From Paenarthrobacter nitroguajacolicus (GTDB lineage: Bacteria > Actinomycetota > Actinomycetes > Actinomycetales > Micrococcaceae), in assembly GCF_029952445.1 (NCBI RefSeq), contig NZ_JAQPPK010000020.1:1-64000 (forward strand): a stretch of DNA of 64,000 nt. The letters are read 5' to 3'. Shown here in pieces: positions 35,263 through 45,285 of the stretch; position 1 is the first letter of the stretch, and each line of letters begins with the position of its first letter. The position numbers and the translations under genes are program-made. The notes under the pieces were generated by a model that saw only the letters and a list, made by a program, of their open reading frames with translations, was not told the DNA's origin and did no database searches.

Positions 35263-36174
35263 TCATTCCCGGGGGCGGCCGGGATCCTCGACAGTTGCAT
35301 CTTCCTCGAGAGAAACCCTTGGGCCTTGGGATGAGGGCATATTCCAACTGCCCAACAGCCGTAGTGCATCTTCAGCCGGAGAGCCCACCTCGGGCAGGAA
35401 CGTCACCATCTGTAGCCCGGGGGCGCCCGGAAGCTGCAGGGCCTCGTAGTTCAGTTCAAGCTCACCCACTACAGGGTGCATGATCCGCTTCTTCCCGCGA
35501 CGGTGGGCTGACACATTATGTGCAGCCCACATGGAGCGAAACTCAGGGCTGATCGTGGACAGTCTCCCAATCAACTCGACGAAGGCCTTCGAACGGGGGA
35601 CGCGGGCCAACTCGGATTGCAGAGTCCTCACCGCGTCCTCAGCGACGATCGTCCAGTCCGGAAAGGTGACGTGACTGTGTTCATCGAGAAACATGTAAAG
35701 GGCTAGGTTAGGCAGACTCGTTCCGCTGTGCCGCTCGTACACGTCGGCATACAGGGCCCGGCCAAGTGAATTTGTGGCCAGCAGGTCAAGGCGTCCATTC
35801 TGAATCGACGCGGGCAGCCCCGGCATGGCATCCATCAACTGCCGCACGTTCGCGTGGATCTTCCCTTCCTGCGCAGGCTGTCGAGGACGAGGTCTGGCGG
35901 CACGGCAGAGATCCAAGAGATGTTGACGTTCTACATCGTCAAGCTGGAGTGCGGATGCGATCGCATTGAGGATCTCTTCCGAGGCGCGCGCGATGTCGCC
36001 ACGCTCGATCTGGGCGTAGTATTCGGTGCTTACACCTGCGAGGACCGCAACCTCCTCGCGACGTAAGCCATTGACGCGGCGTTTGCCGCCGCCCGGGGGA
36101 AGCCCCGCTTGTTCCGGCGTAAGTTTGGCACGCCGAGTCATGAGGAACTGCCTCACCTGTTGCGAAATGTCCAT
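35263..36174 (-). CDS. XRE-family regulator with MmyB-like ligand-binding domain
   Basis: The 303-residue protein has an N-terminal helix-turn-helix (GLRREEVAVLAGVSTEYYAQIERGD, about 36-60) and a C-terminal PAS-like MmyB domain (WAAHNVSAHRRGKKRIMHPVVGELELNYEAL, about 215-245). MmyB relatives bind fatty-acid-like ligands and control neighbouring oxidoreductases or hydrolases. It lies 142 bp upstream of the hydrolase/reductase pair and is a likely regulator of it. Confidence 0.9.
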   Translation of the reverse strand: MDISQQVRQFLMTRRAKLTPEQAGLPPGGGKRRVNGLRREEVAVLAGVSTEYYAQIERGDIARASEEILNAIASALQLDDVERQHLLDLCRAARPRPRQPAQEGKIHANVRQLMDAMPGLPASIQNGRLDLLATNSLGRALYADVYERHSGTSLPNLALYMFLDEHSHVTFPDWTIVAEDAVRTLQSELARVPRSKAFVELIGRLSTISPEFRSMWAAHNVSAHRRGKKRIMHPVVGELELNYEALQLPGAPGLQMVTFLPEVGSPAEDALRLLGSWNMPSSQGPRVSLEEDATVEDPGRPRE

Positions 36175-36349
36175 CGTTCAAGGCTATGCACTCAGCCGTC
36201 GAGTAGACACTTACCAGCAGCCCACCTCAGAAATTGATGCCGGCATAGGCCACGGCAATCAGCCTAGTGCGAGCCATGCATGTTCCGACGCGTCCAAGGA
36301 TTCAGTATTTGGCTGTGCACTCCAGCCACCTTCTGTGGAGCCGTCACTA

Positions 36350-37525
36350 CTACTTGTCGCTCGCGGGGACCGGATCGCGCAGGACAAGCACGATAACGAT
36401 CAGAACGAGTATTGCTGCGGTAAACGTCACTGGAATCGGCCCGAGTGAATCGGCAAGAATAAGCAGAGCCCCCGCCGGTACTACAAGATTGACCAGCCTG
36501 TCAGCGTTATCTCGCAGGGCGATCCACCAGATACCCATCACGAACGCTGCAACGGGTGCAGTGAACGTAAACGACGCAGCGATCGTGCTGAGTTTAGTGT
36601 TCTCGGTGAGCACATCGATCTGCACTTCGACTCCAGCCGATAGAGCCCCCGCTGCTGCGAAGACAAGGTAGTGCACGTATCCGTAGCGGAGGGAATTTCC
36701 GAAGGAGCTGATGGATTCATGATGCGGCGGCCAGAAGTAGATCCACCACAGGGCCGCAGTGGTGACGAGAGCCAGGACGGAAATCGAAATGAGGGGCCCT
36801 AGCGCGGCATTATCATGCAGGGCTTCGATGATGGCGTTCCCAGAGGCCAGCAGACTTTCACCGAGAAGGATAAGGGTAAATAGTCCATAGCGCTCGGTGA
36901 TGTGGTGGGGGTGCCATGGTGTCGTTCCACCAGTGCGCTCCGCAATGATTGGGACTGCAAGCTCGGCCACGATCAATACGATCAACGCCGCGGCGGAAAG
37001 AACAGCCGGAAGGGCCAACTGGAGCAACCAGAGCAGTTGAACGATTCCGATGCCGGCCGCATACAGCTGGGTGGCACGTCGGCTGTCACCAGCCAACCGG
37101 GAAGCGCGGAGCCACTGGGCCACCATTGCCACACGCATGACCACGTAGCTGAGAACGAGAATGGTGTAATTACCATCGCTGAATGCAGGGCCGATGCCTG
37201 CGGCGAATACCAGGACTCCGCCCATTTGAACAAAGGTTAGTAGCCTGTACAGCCAGTCGTCTGTGGCGAAGGAAGTAGCGAACCACGTGAAGTTCATCCA
37301 AGACCACCAAATGCCAAAGAAGACCACGGCATAAGCTATCAGTCCGTCCAGGATGTGGCTTTCGGTGAGAGCATGATGAAGTTCAAGACTTGCAATGCTT
37401 ACCGCGACGACGAAGACCAAGTCGAAAAACAGCTCTAGGGAGCTGGCGCTCCTTCCTTCTTCGTTGGGATCACGGGGGCGCATGGGCACCAGTCGGAATC
37501 GCTGTCTACGTGCAAGTTGTGACAT
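36350..37525 (-). CDS. ltrA: Low temperature requirement protein A family membrane protein
   Basis: The 391-residue protein has about ten to twelve hydrophobic segments and LtrA family motifs: SSLELFFDLVFVVAVS (about 28-43), WWSWMNFTWFATSF (about 73-86) and ITERYGLFTLILLGESLLASGNAI (about 203-226). The family was named in Listeria; its function is still unclear. GAAAGGAAACC precedes the ATG. It is a single gene with phased direct repeats about 165 bp upstream. Confidence 0.88.
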   Translation of the reverse strand: MSQLARRQRFRLVPMRPRDPNEEGRSASSLELFFDLVFVVAVSIASLELHHALTESHILDGLIAYAVVFFGIWWSWMNFTWFATSFATDDWLYRLLTFVQMGGVLVFAAGIGPAFSDGNYTILVLSYVVMRVAMVAQWLRASRLAGDSRRATQLYAAGIGIVQLLWLLQLALPAVLSAAALIVLIVAELAVPIIAERTGGTTPWHPHHITERYGLFTLILLGESLLASGNAIIEALHDNAALGPLISISVLALVTTAALWWIYFWPPHHESISSFGNSLRYGYVHYLVFAAAGALSAGVEVQIDVLTENTKLSTIAASFTFTAPVAAFVMGIWWIALRDNADRLVNLVVPAGALLILADSLGPIPVTFTAAILVLIVIVLVLRDPVPASDK

Positions 37526-38076
37526 GGACGATGGTTTCCTTTCAAGAGTGCAGTCGCCGGGACCAATTTCGCGCCGATCCTGTTGCTCATTCCCCCGATG
37601 CTCTCACGCCCAAGTCCCAGATGCGGCGACACGATTGCCCTACCCTAACGACCTCCCATCTTTGCTAACCGCTGGATCCACCACCACCACGTAAGTAGTT
37701 ACACCGCTACGTAAGTAAAGGCATCGAGCACTATTCGGCCTTCAAATTCCGACCCGACGTAACTAGAACGGCGAAAAGACGAGCTCAGCTCGGGCGAAGG
37801 AGCTTTCATTCCATTTCAGCCTGAGCTACACCCCAACCTGACGTCAGTTTGGGGCATGAATCTCGTCAGAATAGGGTCCTGAATGCCTTCTTTGACAGGC
37901 TATGGACAGGAGACTAAGACCTCAACCTGACATATGGGTAGCCGCTTCGCTGGCCAGCATCCCACCCAGAATTGGCGAAGCCCCGGTCAAATAGTGGTTG
38001 ACCGAAAAATTGATTCTGCCCAAATCACCTGATGGTTCGCTGGGAAGCTGGCGTGACGAAATCTGATCGACTTGGC
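37526..38076. other. Intergenic region at the border of the transfer module
   Basis: No gene is supported. ACGTAAGTA occurs at 37689-37697 and 37709-37717, exactly 20 bp apart, in the likely ltrA promoter region. A leftward frame at 37922-38155 runs antisense into the next gene region and shows no domain. Confidence 0.4.
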
Positions 38077-38394
38077 TTAGCCTTCGCACTCGATGCAGTA
38101 TGAGTGGCCGCCGCTTTCGCGGGCCAGTTGGGACCGGTGGCGAACCAAGAAACACGAGTAGCAGGTGAACTCGTCCTCGGCTTGGGGAATTACCTGCACA
38201 ATCAATTCTTCGGAGACGATTTCCCCGCCGGGGGTCAGACCCTCATCGAGGGCATCGGCCTCGTCGAGTTCACTGACGACGCTGCGTGCATCGGGTGCGT
38301 TGGCGGACTGCAGTGCTTCGAGGGAGCGCTCCTGGGATTCTTTGACGTCGGAGCGTACTTCGTCGTAGTCGGTTGCCACTTGGCTGATTCCCAT
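38077..38394 (-). CDS. DUF4193 family zinc-binding protein
   Basis: The 105-residue protein has an acidic N-terminal half and a C-terminal zinc ribbon: FTCYSCFLVRHRSQLARE and YCIECEG (Cys pairs near 77/80 and 100/103). This is the actinobacterial DUF4193 pattern, usually chromosomal and of unknown function. Here it is the last gene of the transfer module, an unusual place. The ribosome site is weak. Confidence 0.85.
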   Translation of the reverse strand: MGISQVATDYDEVRSDVKESQERSLEALQSANAPDARSVVSELDEADALDEGLTPGGEIVSEELIVQVIPQAEDEFTCYSCFLVRHRSQLARESGGHSYCIECEG

Positions 38395-38659
38395 TTCTAA
38401 CGGTGTTGCCTGTTGTTCAGGTCTGACGAGTTTGCAACGCTGCCCGTGACTGTCTTGTTCCCGGCGCCTCTGGTTGCCTCATGCCGTCGACGGTTCATCA
38501 CAGGCTTGAGGTTTTAGCTTCGGAGTTCAACAGTTCAGTCATCGTCGCTGGATTCCGGCATCGTGCCCTGCTCAAGCGCGGCAGTGATTGCCTCCGGCGA
38601 CGGCAGGGCGGCTTATCTCATTTGACTGGGCGCAGGCGGGACCGGCGCCTTGGCCGGGT

Positions 38660-39103
38660 TCATGGCTGGATGCCCCGAACATCGGGGAACCAGCCCGCGG
38701 GTGCTTTCTTGGGTTCGAGGTGTTCGGGGTCCCGGTGTTTTTGCATGTCGCATTTGTGGAACGGACCGCGTGGGTCCAGGAGGACGCGCATGTGGTGGTC
38801 TGCGTGGTCGCGCCACCAGACGCTCATGCCGGTAGCGCCGTCGAGCCGGAGGTGTTCCCATGCCCTCCATAGAGCCTCTATGCGGGAGAGCGCTTCGGGG
38901 TGGAAGTACCACTCGATGCACCACTTCAGGGCGCGATTGTCGACGTCGCGCACGTAGGTTGGGAGCAGCTGCTCGTGCAGGAATTCCTCGGCTGAGCCGT
39001 ACACCAGCTCCGGTGCTTTCGGTTCCTCGGCTGGTTTCTCCGCAGACACTCCTGAGTCCCCGCTGCCAGGGGCTGGGGCGAACAAGCCAATGTCGTTAGT
39101 CAT
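38660..39103 (-). CDS. DUF4913 family protein
   Basis: The 147-residue soluble protein matches DUF4913 of actinobacterial mobile elements (EFLHEQLLPTYVRDVDNRALKWCIEWYFHPEALSRIEALWRAWEHLR, about 44-89; SVWWRDHADHHMRVLLDP, about 94-111). AGGAG precedes the ATG at 39103, 11 bases after the coupling protein stop. It travels with conjugation genes, and its role is unknown. Confidence 0.82.
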   Translation of the reverse strand: MTNDIGLFAPAPGSGDSGVSAEKPAEEPKAPELVYGSAEEFLHEQLLPTYVRDVDNRALKWCIEWYFHPEALSRIEALWRAWEHLRLDGATGMSVWWRDHADHHMRVLLDPRGPFHKCDMQKHRDPEHLEPKKAPAGWFPDVRGIQP

Positions 39104-39114
39104 CTGGGACGCTC

Positions 39115-40884
39115 CTACTTCGTAACCCAAGGGTTGACTGTCGATGCAGCTGGCACAGCTTCAGCGGGTTCTTCAGGACGCGGGCTGTATCGCTTGATGG
39201 ATGCCTCCACCGCCTCCTTGTGTGGTCCGGTGTACCAAGGCATCGTCCGGACCAGCGTGGCGGGGGCGCCTGAGGCGAGGACGACGGCGCGGCCACGGTC
39301 CAGTTCTGCGAGGTTGGAGACATCGAAGATGCGTTCCTTGCTCTCTTGGCGGGAGCGGCTGGAACCGGACTTGCCGGAGGACGTGGAGACGTTGATGTAG
39401 CTGTAGTCTCCGATCAGGTCCGAGAGTGCACGGAGGAAGCCTTCTTCTGCGACACCGCCGCCGTAGACCTTTACGTTCGCGGCTGACCAGATCTTCCGCA
39501 TGTTCGCTTCTCCCCACAGCTCGACCCCTTGGGACCAGGACTGCAGGATCCCCATGACGATCAGGCCTTTGGAGCCGTAGTGGCTGAACTGGTCCGGCAG
39601 TCCGGCCCAGCGGACGACGTTGGCCAGTTCATCGAGTGCGAAGAGCCCGGGCTTGGGAAGCCGCCCGCCGCTGCGCTCTGCCCGTTCCTCCATGGCCTCG
39701 GCAATGGCTACGGTCAGGGCTGTGGTGAGGGGTGCTGCTGAGCCGGCACCTTCTTTGGAGAGGATGTAGATCGTTTCCTGCGAAGCCGCGAAAGCATGGG
39801 GGTTGAATTGCCGGCGGGTATCCGTGGATACGGTCGCTCCACCGGTGGGGGCGACCCACCGCAGCGTGTTGCGGCTCTTGAGGCATTGGATCATCTTCTC
39901 GGCCGTGCCGAAGATACCGTCACGCTGCTTATCGGCCAGCTTCAAGGTGGATTCAAGGCCCTTGTACTGCAGCTCGTAGTCATGCTCGCGAAGGATCTCA
40001 ATAGGCTCTTGGCTGACCTGTTCGGTGACCCAGATGTAGACCTGTGTGATGGGCAGCTCCCCGAGCGCGGCCGCGAGGAAATACGAGGACAGAATGTCCT
40101 CGGCCTTGGGATCGAAGTAAGCGTCAGGCTTAGACCCGGGCACACGGGAGCCAACGGAGAAGTGCTGGGTGAGCTTGTAGGCCTTCTCTTCGTCGGTGAC
40201 GTAGGAGAGCGGGTTCCACCACCAATCAGGTTCTTCCTGGGCGATCTTCTGCGGATCGAACACCCATACCGGGGCCGTGCTCTCGCGGACGCCACGGGTG
40301 CCGTCCACGATGTCGCGCTTGTTCGATGTGGAGACCACAGCGCCGGGTGCGTCCAGAACGGCGGGCATGACCCGTGAGGTTGATTTACCGGTTCGGGGAC
40401 CCCAGATGTCGAGGGACAGGTCTTCCCAGGACTGGATGAACTTCTGACCTGTGGAGACGACCTTGCCGACCACGATCCCCGGAGCATCCATAACGCCCAA
40501 ACGCTCGGCGGTCGCTTTCGCTCCTTTTTCCGAGAACGCCGCCAGTGACTTCCCGCGTCCGAGGTAGCGGGCTGCCTTATCGACCCGGGCGCGCTTGGAG
40601 GCACCCTTCCTCCAGGCCACCAGGACAACAATGGTCAGGGCCAGCACCACGCCGGCCATGAGGCAGGCGACCACCGTGGCTTCGGTGGGCCACGGGACTC
40701 GGCCCTTGGCCGGGCCGGCGATCAGATCGATGGGGTGGGCTGGTGGAGCGGCAATGCCCGCCATCCACGAACCGAGGTGCAAGGCGGCGTAGGTTCCGCC
40801 GCCGAAGACGACGATGAAACCGATGGCCAACCAGACCAGCACAGCGTCGCCCATCCCCATTCCTTTACGGTTTGGTGCGCTCAC
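39115..40884 (-). CDS. Type IV secretion coupling protein, VirD4/TraG type
   Basis: The 589-residue protein has two N-terminal membrane segments (about 14-42 and 70-91), Walker A GPRTGKST (162-169) and Walker B LFALDEL (414-420), then a conserved ILQSWSQG. It links the relaxosome to the transfer channel and powers DNA export. The start is GTG at 40884, overlapping the VirB4-like stop as GTGA. The C-terminal tail is Pro/Ala-rich. Confidence 0.92.
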   Translation of the reverse strand: MSAPNRKGMGMGDAVLVWLAIGFIVVFGGGTYAALHLGSWMAGIAAPPAHPIDLIAGPAKGRVPWPTEATVVACLMAGVVLALTIVVLVAWRKGASKRARVDKAARYLGRGKSLAAFSEKGAKATAERLGVMDAPGIVVGKVVSTGQKFIQSWEDLSLDIWGPRTGKSTSRVMPAVLDAPGAVVSTSNKRDIVDGTRGVRESTAPVWVFDPQKIAQEEPDWWWNPLSYVTDEEKAYKLTQHFSVGSRVPGSKPDAYFDPKAEDILSSYFLAAALGELPITQVYIWVTEQVSQEPIEILREHDYELQYKGLESTLKLADKQRDGIFGTAEKMIQCLKSRNTLRWVAPTGGATVSTDTRRQFNPHAFAASQETIYILSKEGAGSAAPLTTALTVAIAEAMEERAERSGGRLPKPGLFALDELANVVRWAGLPDQFSHYGSKGLIVMGILQSWSQGVELWGEANMRKIWSAANVKVYGGGVAEEGFLRALSDLIGDYSYINVSTSSGKSGSSRSRQESKERIFDVSNLAELDRGRAVVLASGAPATLVRTMPWYTGPHKEAVEASIKRYSPRPEEPAEAVPAASTVNPWVTK

Positions 40885-42476
40885 AGGGTGCCTCCTTCAA
40901 TCGGTAGGACCGGGGCTGCCGATTCCAGCAGGGTTTCAGGGGTGGAGTGCCATTTCCCGTCGGTGTCATTGACGCCTTCGGGGCCTTTCTCCAAGGAGGT
41001 GAGCCCGACCTGCACGGGGATCCCGGGACGGCCACCGACCTTGATCAGGAACTTTCCCCGGCCCGGAGGTTCGACGTCGACGCCGCGTGAGTCCCACGCG
41101 GGCGGGTCTTGCCAGCCAATGAGTTTTTGCTGCTCCTGCCGGGAAAGTGGAATGCCGGAGGTCAACAAAGGCATCTCGGAAGCGGGGAGGCCCCCGCAGA
41201 TAACCATGCCGGAGCGTTCGACGAAGCCCCGGGCTTTCATCCGGTCTTCCTCTGCCGGCAACGCCAACAGGTCGGACATGGTGTGGGAGATCATGATCTG
41301 TCCAACACCGACGGAGCGGTTCAACCGGGTCAGGGCGTCCACACGGTCCACCATGCCCTTACCGGCGCGCAGCGCACGCCACAGCTCATCCAGGACCACA
41401 AAGTAGTTCCGTCGCGGCTCCAGCCCGGTATCGGCCAGGGCGTTGGCCACGTTGACCGTGCCGAAGCCGTAGGACCAGCACGCGAGCAGGACGGCGGCCT
41501 GGAGGTCCGTTTCGGTCTCGTCAATGCTGGAGACGTCGAAGACCACGGCGCGGTCGCGTTTCATGGGCTGGCTGGTCTGGCGGGAGAAGATTTCTCCGAG
41601 TTTCCCGCCACCGGTCAATCCCAGCAGGGTTGCTTCCAGCGCCCGGGTTTCTTGGAGGTAGACGTTCATGTCGCCCCGGTCCAGTGCGACCTGTCGCAGC
41701 TCGTCCGGTGCGGAGACAATCACGTCCAGCAGGTCCTTCAACACCGGGACACCGTCGAAGCGCTCATCGAGGACCCGCAGGGCGCGGTCTAGGATGGTTT
41801 GTTCCTGATCGGTGGGCGGGTTGTTCCGGCTGATCGTGATCAGCGAGACCACCATTGTCAGGCGGCGGCCGTGCGCGTCGGCACGGACGCGCGCTGCGTC
41901 TTCAGGGTGGCCGTTGTCTTCCAGGAGCTGAGCGGCTTCGACAGCCTGGCCCGGGTCGAGGATGTTCAGGTACCCGACACCACGGCCGAGGCGGATGACC
42001 TGTCCGCCTAGTGCCCTGACGGCTTTGACGTGCTCGCCTTTGAGGTCACCAAGGATCAGCGGGTGAACCCCTTGTGCGGAGAGTCCGATGAACATCCGCC
42101 GGACGACGGTGGACTTCCCCAGCCCGGGCTTGCCCAGGATGAACGCAGACGGGTTGGAAATCAGGCGTGCGCGCTGGAACCAGCTGATCGGGTCGCAGCA
42201 GACCGTGGCCTGTGTTTCTTCGTGCCGTCCCAGCGGCACGCCGATCATGGGCGAGGACGCACCGGAGGAAAAAGGCCACAGCCCGCAGACCTGAACCGTG
42301 GTCCCCCGGTACTGTTTCACGGAGGGGACGAGCTGGGCCATGCCCCCGCCGCGCCGCGGCCAGCCACGGGCACCCGGACCGGCAGAGCGGGGCTGCTTCT
42401 CAGCCTTCTTCGGAGCAGCCTTGGCCGGTGCGGTGCTGTGTTTCGAGGAGCGGGTGAAGAGTTTCGGGAGAGCCAT
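40881..42476 (-). CDS. Conjugation ATPase, VirB4/TraC-like
   Basis: The 531-residue protein has a basic N-terminus, Walker A GKPGLGKST (115-123) and Walker B FVVLDELWRAL (359-369), followed by RLNRSVGVGQIMISHT. It is the energising ATPase of the type IV channel in actinobacterial conjugative elements. It overlaps the stop of the SCO6880-like gene by one base (TAATG) and the next gene by four bases. Confidence 0.9.
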   Translation of the reverse strand: MALPKLFTRSSKHSTAPAKAAPKKAEKQPRSAGPGARGWPRRGGGMAQLVPSVKQYRGTTVQVCGLWPFSSGASSPMIGVPLGRHEETQATVCCDPISWFQRARLISNPSAFILGKPGLGKSTVVRRMFIGLSAQGVHPLILGDLKGEHVKAVRALGGQVIRLGRGVGYLNILDPGQAVEAAQLLEDNGHPEDAARVRADAHGRRLTMVVSLITISRNNPPTDQEQTILDRALRVLDERFDGVPVLKDLLDVIVSAPDELRQVALDRGDMNVYLQETRALEATLLGLTGGGKLGEIFSRQTSQPMKRDRAVVFDVSSIDETETDLQAAVLLACWSYGFGTVNVANALADTGLEPRRNYFVVLDELWRALRAGKGMVDRVDALTRLNRSVGVGQIMISHTMSDLLALPAEEDRMKARGFVERSGMVICGGLPASEMPLLTSGIPLSRQEQQKLIGWQDPPAWDSRGVDVEPPGRGKFLIKVGGRPGIPVQVGLTSLEKGPEGVNDTDGKWHSTPETLLESAAPVLPIEGGTL

Positions 42477-43984
42477 TACAGAGCATCCTTAATCTCAGAC
42501 GGGACCATGCTGTGCTCGGGCAGCACCAGGCCCAGAGGCAGTGACGCGGCGAACACGGTGTCCTGCGCCCCGTATGCGGGACGCAGCAGCAACCTGGCGC
42601 TACCGGAACTCTGTTCCACAGCAGCCACCGCGTCTGGAAGGCGTTCCCGGTCGGTCACGGTGGCCGTGACGACCAAGCCGAAGTTCACTAGGCCGGCACC
42701 TTGGGCTTCTTCTTTCGCGGTCTGTGCCGCTGACCGGGCATCCACCAGCGCACGGGCGGATGGCCGGTTTCCGGAAGTGATACGGACGTTGGCGTTGTTC
42801 TGATCCTGTTCGACCACGGCAGCGGCGCGGGCCGAATCCATCGGACGGTAGAGCAGGGACACGCGCTTGCGGTCAACGTCCCCGTGAGGGGCCAGCAACC
42901 GCGACAGGACTGATGAATTCACCGATCCACGCGGGGCGCCGGTCATGGTCCAGGAGACTGAGAACGCCGAATCGTGGCGGTAGTTCTCCCAGTTGGACTG
43001 GTGCGCGGTGGGGCCGACCTCGCCCCAGGTCAGGGACACCGGAGACCCGGCCGCGTGAGCTTCATCGATGATCAGCGCTGCAGGAGGATCGTAAGCGACA
43101 CGCACGACCTCGCACAGTTCCTGCGCTGTCGTCGGACGGGCGATCCCGGCACCGGTGGACTGCAGCCGTGCCGACAAGCCCGGAATCCGGGAGGCAAGAT
43201 CACGGGCGACTTCTTCAGGGGTCCGTTTTTTTGCCCCTGTACGGATAGCGGCCTTGAACGTCAACGACACCCAGGCACGGACCGTGGCTGATCCTTCCGG
43301 GTAGGTGGTCACAACCTCGTTCAGCATTTCCCGGGCGAACTCAGGTGCTTCCGGGTCGATGTTCATCAGCACTTCGTTCCGGAGCCGGTACCCCGAGTCC
43401 GGGGCCGTTTCCACGGTCACGGCTGCGGAGTCCAGCCCTGCCTCATCGGAGAGCCCGGCGAGCCAGCCACCCCAGTTCGCCACCCACGCATCAACCTGCT
43501 CGGGGTCCACCAAGGAGGCCCCATCGGGTTCGGTTGAGAAGATCACGGTGAAGTGACTCGTGGTGGGCACGTGCAGCATCGCGAAGGGACGCTTGTAGGA
43601 GTCGGTGAATTCGTACAGGGTCGACTTCGCAGCCAAGCCCGGAAGCTGGTACATGCCCCACGGCGTTACGCCGAGCGGGCCCGAACGGTAGAGATTTGTG
43701 CCCGAAGACCGGGAGACCTTGAAGGCCAAACGAGTGCCGGCACGGTCAACAATGGACTGGCCATGCTTGTCCTTGACTGTCAGCAGCAAGGCGCTGACAC
43801 CGGCAAAGGCAAGAACGCCCAGGCCAACGAACAGGCCCCAAATAGCGAAGCTGATAATGCCCGCCAACAAACCTGCGAACACGATAGCGGTGCCGATCGC
43901 GCCGAGGTTGGCCAGCCCGGCTGAGCGCGGTACGCGCCAGTTGCCGTAAGACGGTTCTTTGTATTCGGTGTTAATTGCTGCCAC
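42476..43984 (-). CDS. SCO6880-family type IV transfer protein
   Basis: The 502-residue protein has two close N-terminal membrane segments (about 24-70, PrgI-like) and then a long soluble domain with VSLTFKA, RPTTAQELCEVVRVAYDPPAA and the SALS-like ending typical of the SCO6880 family. In these elements it sits before the VirB4 ATPase and is thought to replace the VirB3/VirB4 N-terminal part. The start is GTG at 43984 after GGGAGGG, overlapping the VirB6-like gene by 14 bases. Confidence 0.85.
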   Translation of the reverse strand: MAAINTEYKEPSYGNWRVPRSAGLANLGAIGTAIVFAGLLAGIISFAIWGLFVGLGVLAFAGVSALLLTVKDKHGQSIVDRAGTRLAFKVSRSSGTNLYRSGPLGVTPWGMYQLPGLAAKSTLYEFTDSYKRPFAMLHVPTTSHFTVIFSTEPDGASLVDPEQVDAWVANWGGWLAGLSDEAGLDSAAVTVETAPDSGYRLRNEVLMNIDPEAPEFAREMLNEVVTTYPEGSATVRAWVSLTFKAAIRTGAKKRTPEEVARDLASRIPGLSARLQSTGAGIARPTTAQELCEVVRVAYDPPAALIIDEAHAAGSPVSLTWGEVGPTAHQSNWENYRHDSAFSVSWTMTGAPRGSVNSSVLSRLLAPHGDVDRKRVSLLYRPMDSARAAAVVEQDQNNANVRITSGNRPSARALVDARSAAQTAKEEAQGAGLVNFGLVVTATVTDRERLPDAVAAVEQSSGSARLLLRPAYGAQDTVFAASLPLGLVLPEHSMVPSEIKDAL

Positions 43985-45284
43985 TGGGGCCCTCCCCGGT
44001 TGAATCCTGCGCGGTCTTTTCGATTGCCTGCGACGTCGAGGACGCCGCCTTTGCTCCTGCAGCTACAGCCACCCCCACGGGTCCAGCTGCCGCTGCTCCC
44101 CCACTGGCTGCTGCTGCCCCTCCACCGGCACCAGCTGTCGCTCCAGAGGATCCGGTCCCGGCCGTACCTGCCTTGGCCGCTGCCGCTGTGCCGGCCGCTC
44201 CACCCGGCCCCGTGGCGCCAGGGATGGGCTGCCCTCCTCCGCCTCGCGGGCCGGACGTTCCATCGGCGCCCTTTGGTGAACTGCCGGTCTGGGTGTTCGA
44301 CGTACTTGTCGACGATGAAGGGGTCGGTGAAGCATTGCCCCTCCCGCTACCACCACGGCCAAGGGAAACTGCACCTGTGGCAATGGCACCAACAGCTGCT
44401 CCCGCTGCGGCCCCGCTGCCGGAGGCGACGGCACCGACCATCGGTGTCACGAAACGCATCAGAGCTGGCAGTGCAAACAGCGCTACAACCATCAGCGTGA
44501 AACCGGTGATGGAACCGATCAAGGCGTCCTTCTCCCCACTGTTTTCCATGAGCAGGAACGCAACTGAGTACACGATGGCCGCTGCTGGTTTGTAGAGAAA
44601 AAAGGCGATGGTCCAACCCACAGTTCTTTGGAACCACTGCCGTCCCATCTCGGTGTTCGTGAACGCGGCTGTGGTGGGCAGGATGCCCGCAAGAATCACC
44701 AACATGCCGCTGCGAACGATCATGAGGACTATCTGGACTAGGGATGCAAGCAGGCCGATAAGACCCAGAACGATGAGGATGAAAACCCCCACACCTGTCT
44801 GGTTCGCCATGGTCAACAGCTGCATCGACTCGGCAAAGCCCTTGCCGTCCGTGGAGCGTTTGATGATCTCGGCAGAAAAGGCGTCGGCTGCGATCACCAG
44901 GATCGAAATCACCCCCAGTCCCAGACCTGAAACCAGGGTCAGAGTGATAAGTGAACGCAGCAGGTCTTTTAGAGGTGCGCCCCGCTGCTCCCAAATCAGC
45001 CGGATGCCGCCCAAGATGACGGCCAGGACTGCAAGCGCCAAAGTCCATGGCATCAACTCACTATTGACCAGGGAAACAACCGGACTGGCTGTAGAGCCGT
45101 CTTGGCTAGTTAGGTTCACCGTCGGGGTTGAGACCCAGAAAGTAGACAGAGTCGTCACCATCTGACTCATGCCCTCCATGATGGCCTTGGCGAGATTGTT
45201 GATGGTGTCGTCGGCTATCCCTGCCGCGACTTCTCCGGCACCTTCTTTGGCTTTGCAGGCCAAGTCCCAGACTTCACATGCCAT
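43971..45284 (-). CDS. VirB6/TrbL-like polytopic conjugation protein
   Basis: The 437-residue protein has about six membrane segments between residues 75 and 290 and a low-complexity Gly/Ala/Ser/Thr tail from about 300 to the end. Early cysteines (MACEVWDLAC) may form a disulfide outside. The layout fits the channel component VirB6/TrbL of actinobacterial type IV systems. It starts 1 base after the upstream gene's stop. Confidence 0.8.
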   Translation of the reverse strand: MACEVWDLACKAKEGAGEVAAGIADDTINNLAKAIMEGMSQMVTTLSTFWVSTPTVNLTSQDGSTASPVVSLVNSELMPWTLALAVLAVILGGIRLIWEQRGAPLKDLLRSLITLTLVSGLGLGVISILVIAADAFSAEIIKRSTDGKGFAESMQLLTMANQTGVGVFILIVLGLIGLLASLVQIVLMIVRSGMLVILAGILPTTAAFTNTEMGRQWFQRTVGWTIAFFLYKPAAAIVYSVAFLLMENSGEKDALIGSITGFTLMVVALFALPALMRFVTPMVGAVASGSGAAAGAAVGAIATGAVSLGRGGSGRGNASPTPSSSTSTSNTQTGSSPKGADGTSGPRGGGGQPIPGATGPGGAAGTAAAAKAGTAGTGSSGATAGAGGGAAAASGGAAAAGPVGVAVAAGAKAASSTSQAIEKTAQDSTGEGPSGSN

Positions 45285-45285
45285 G

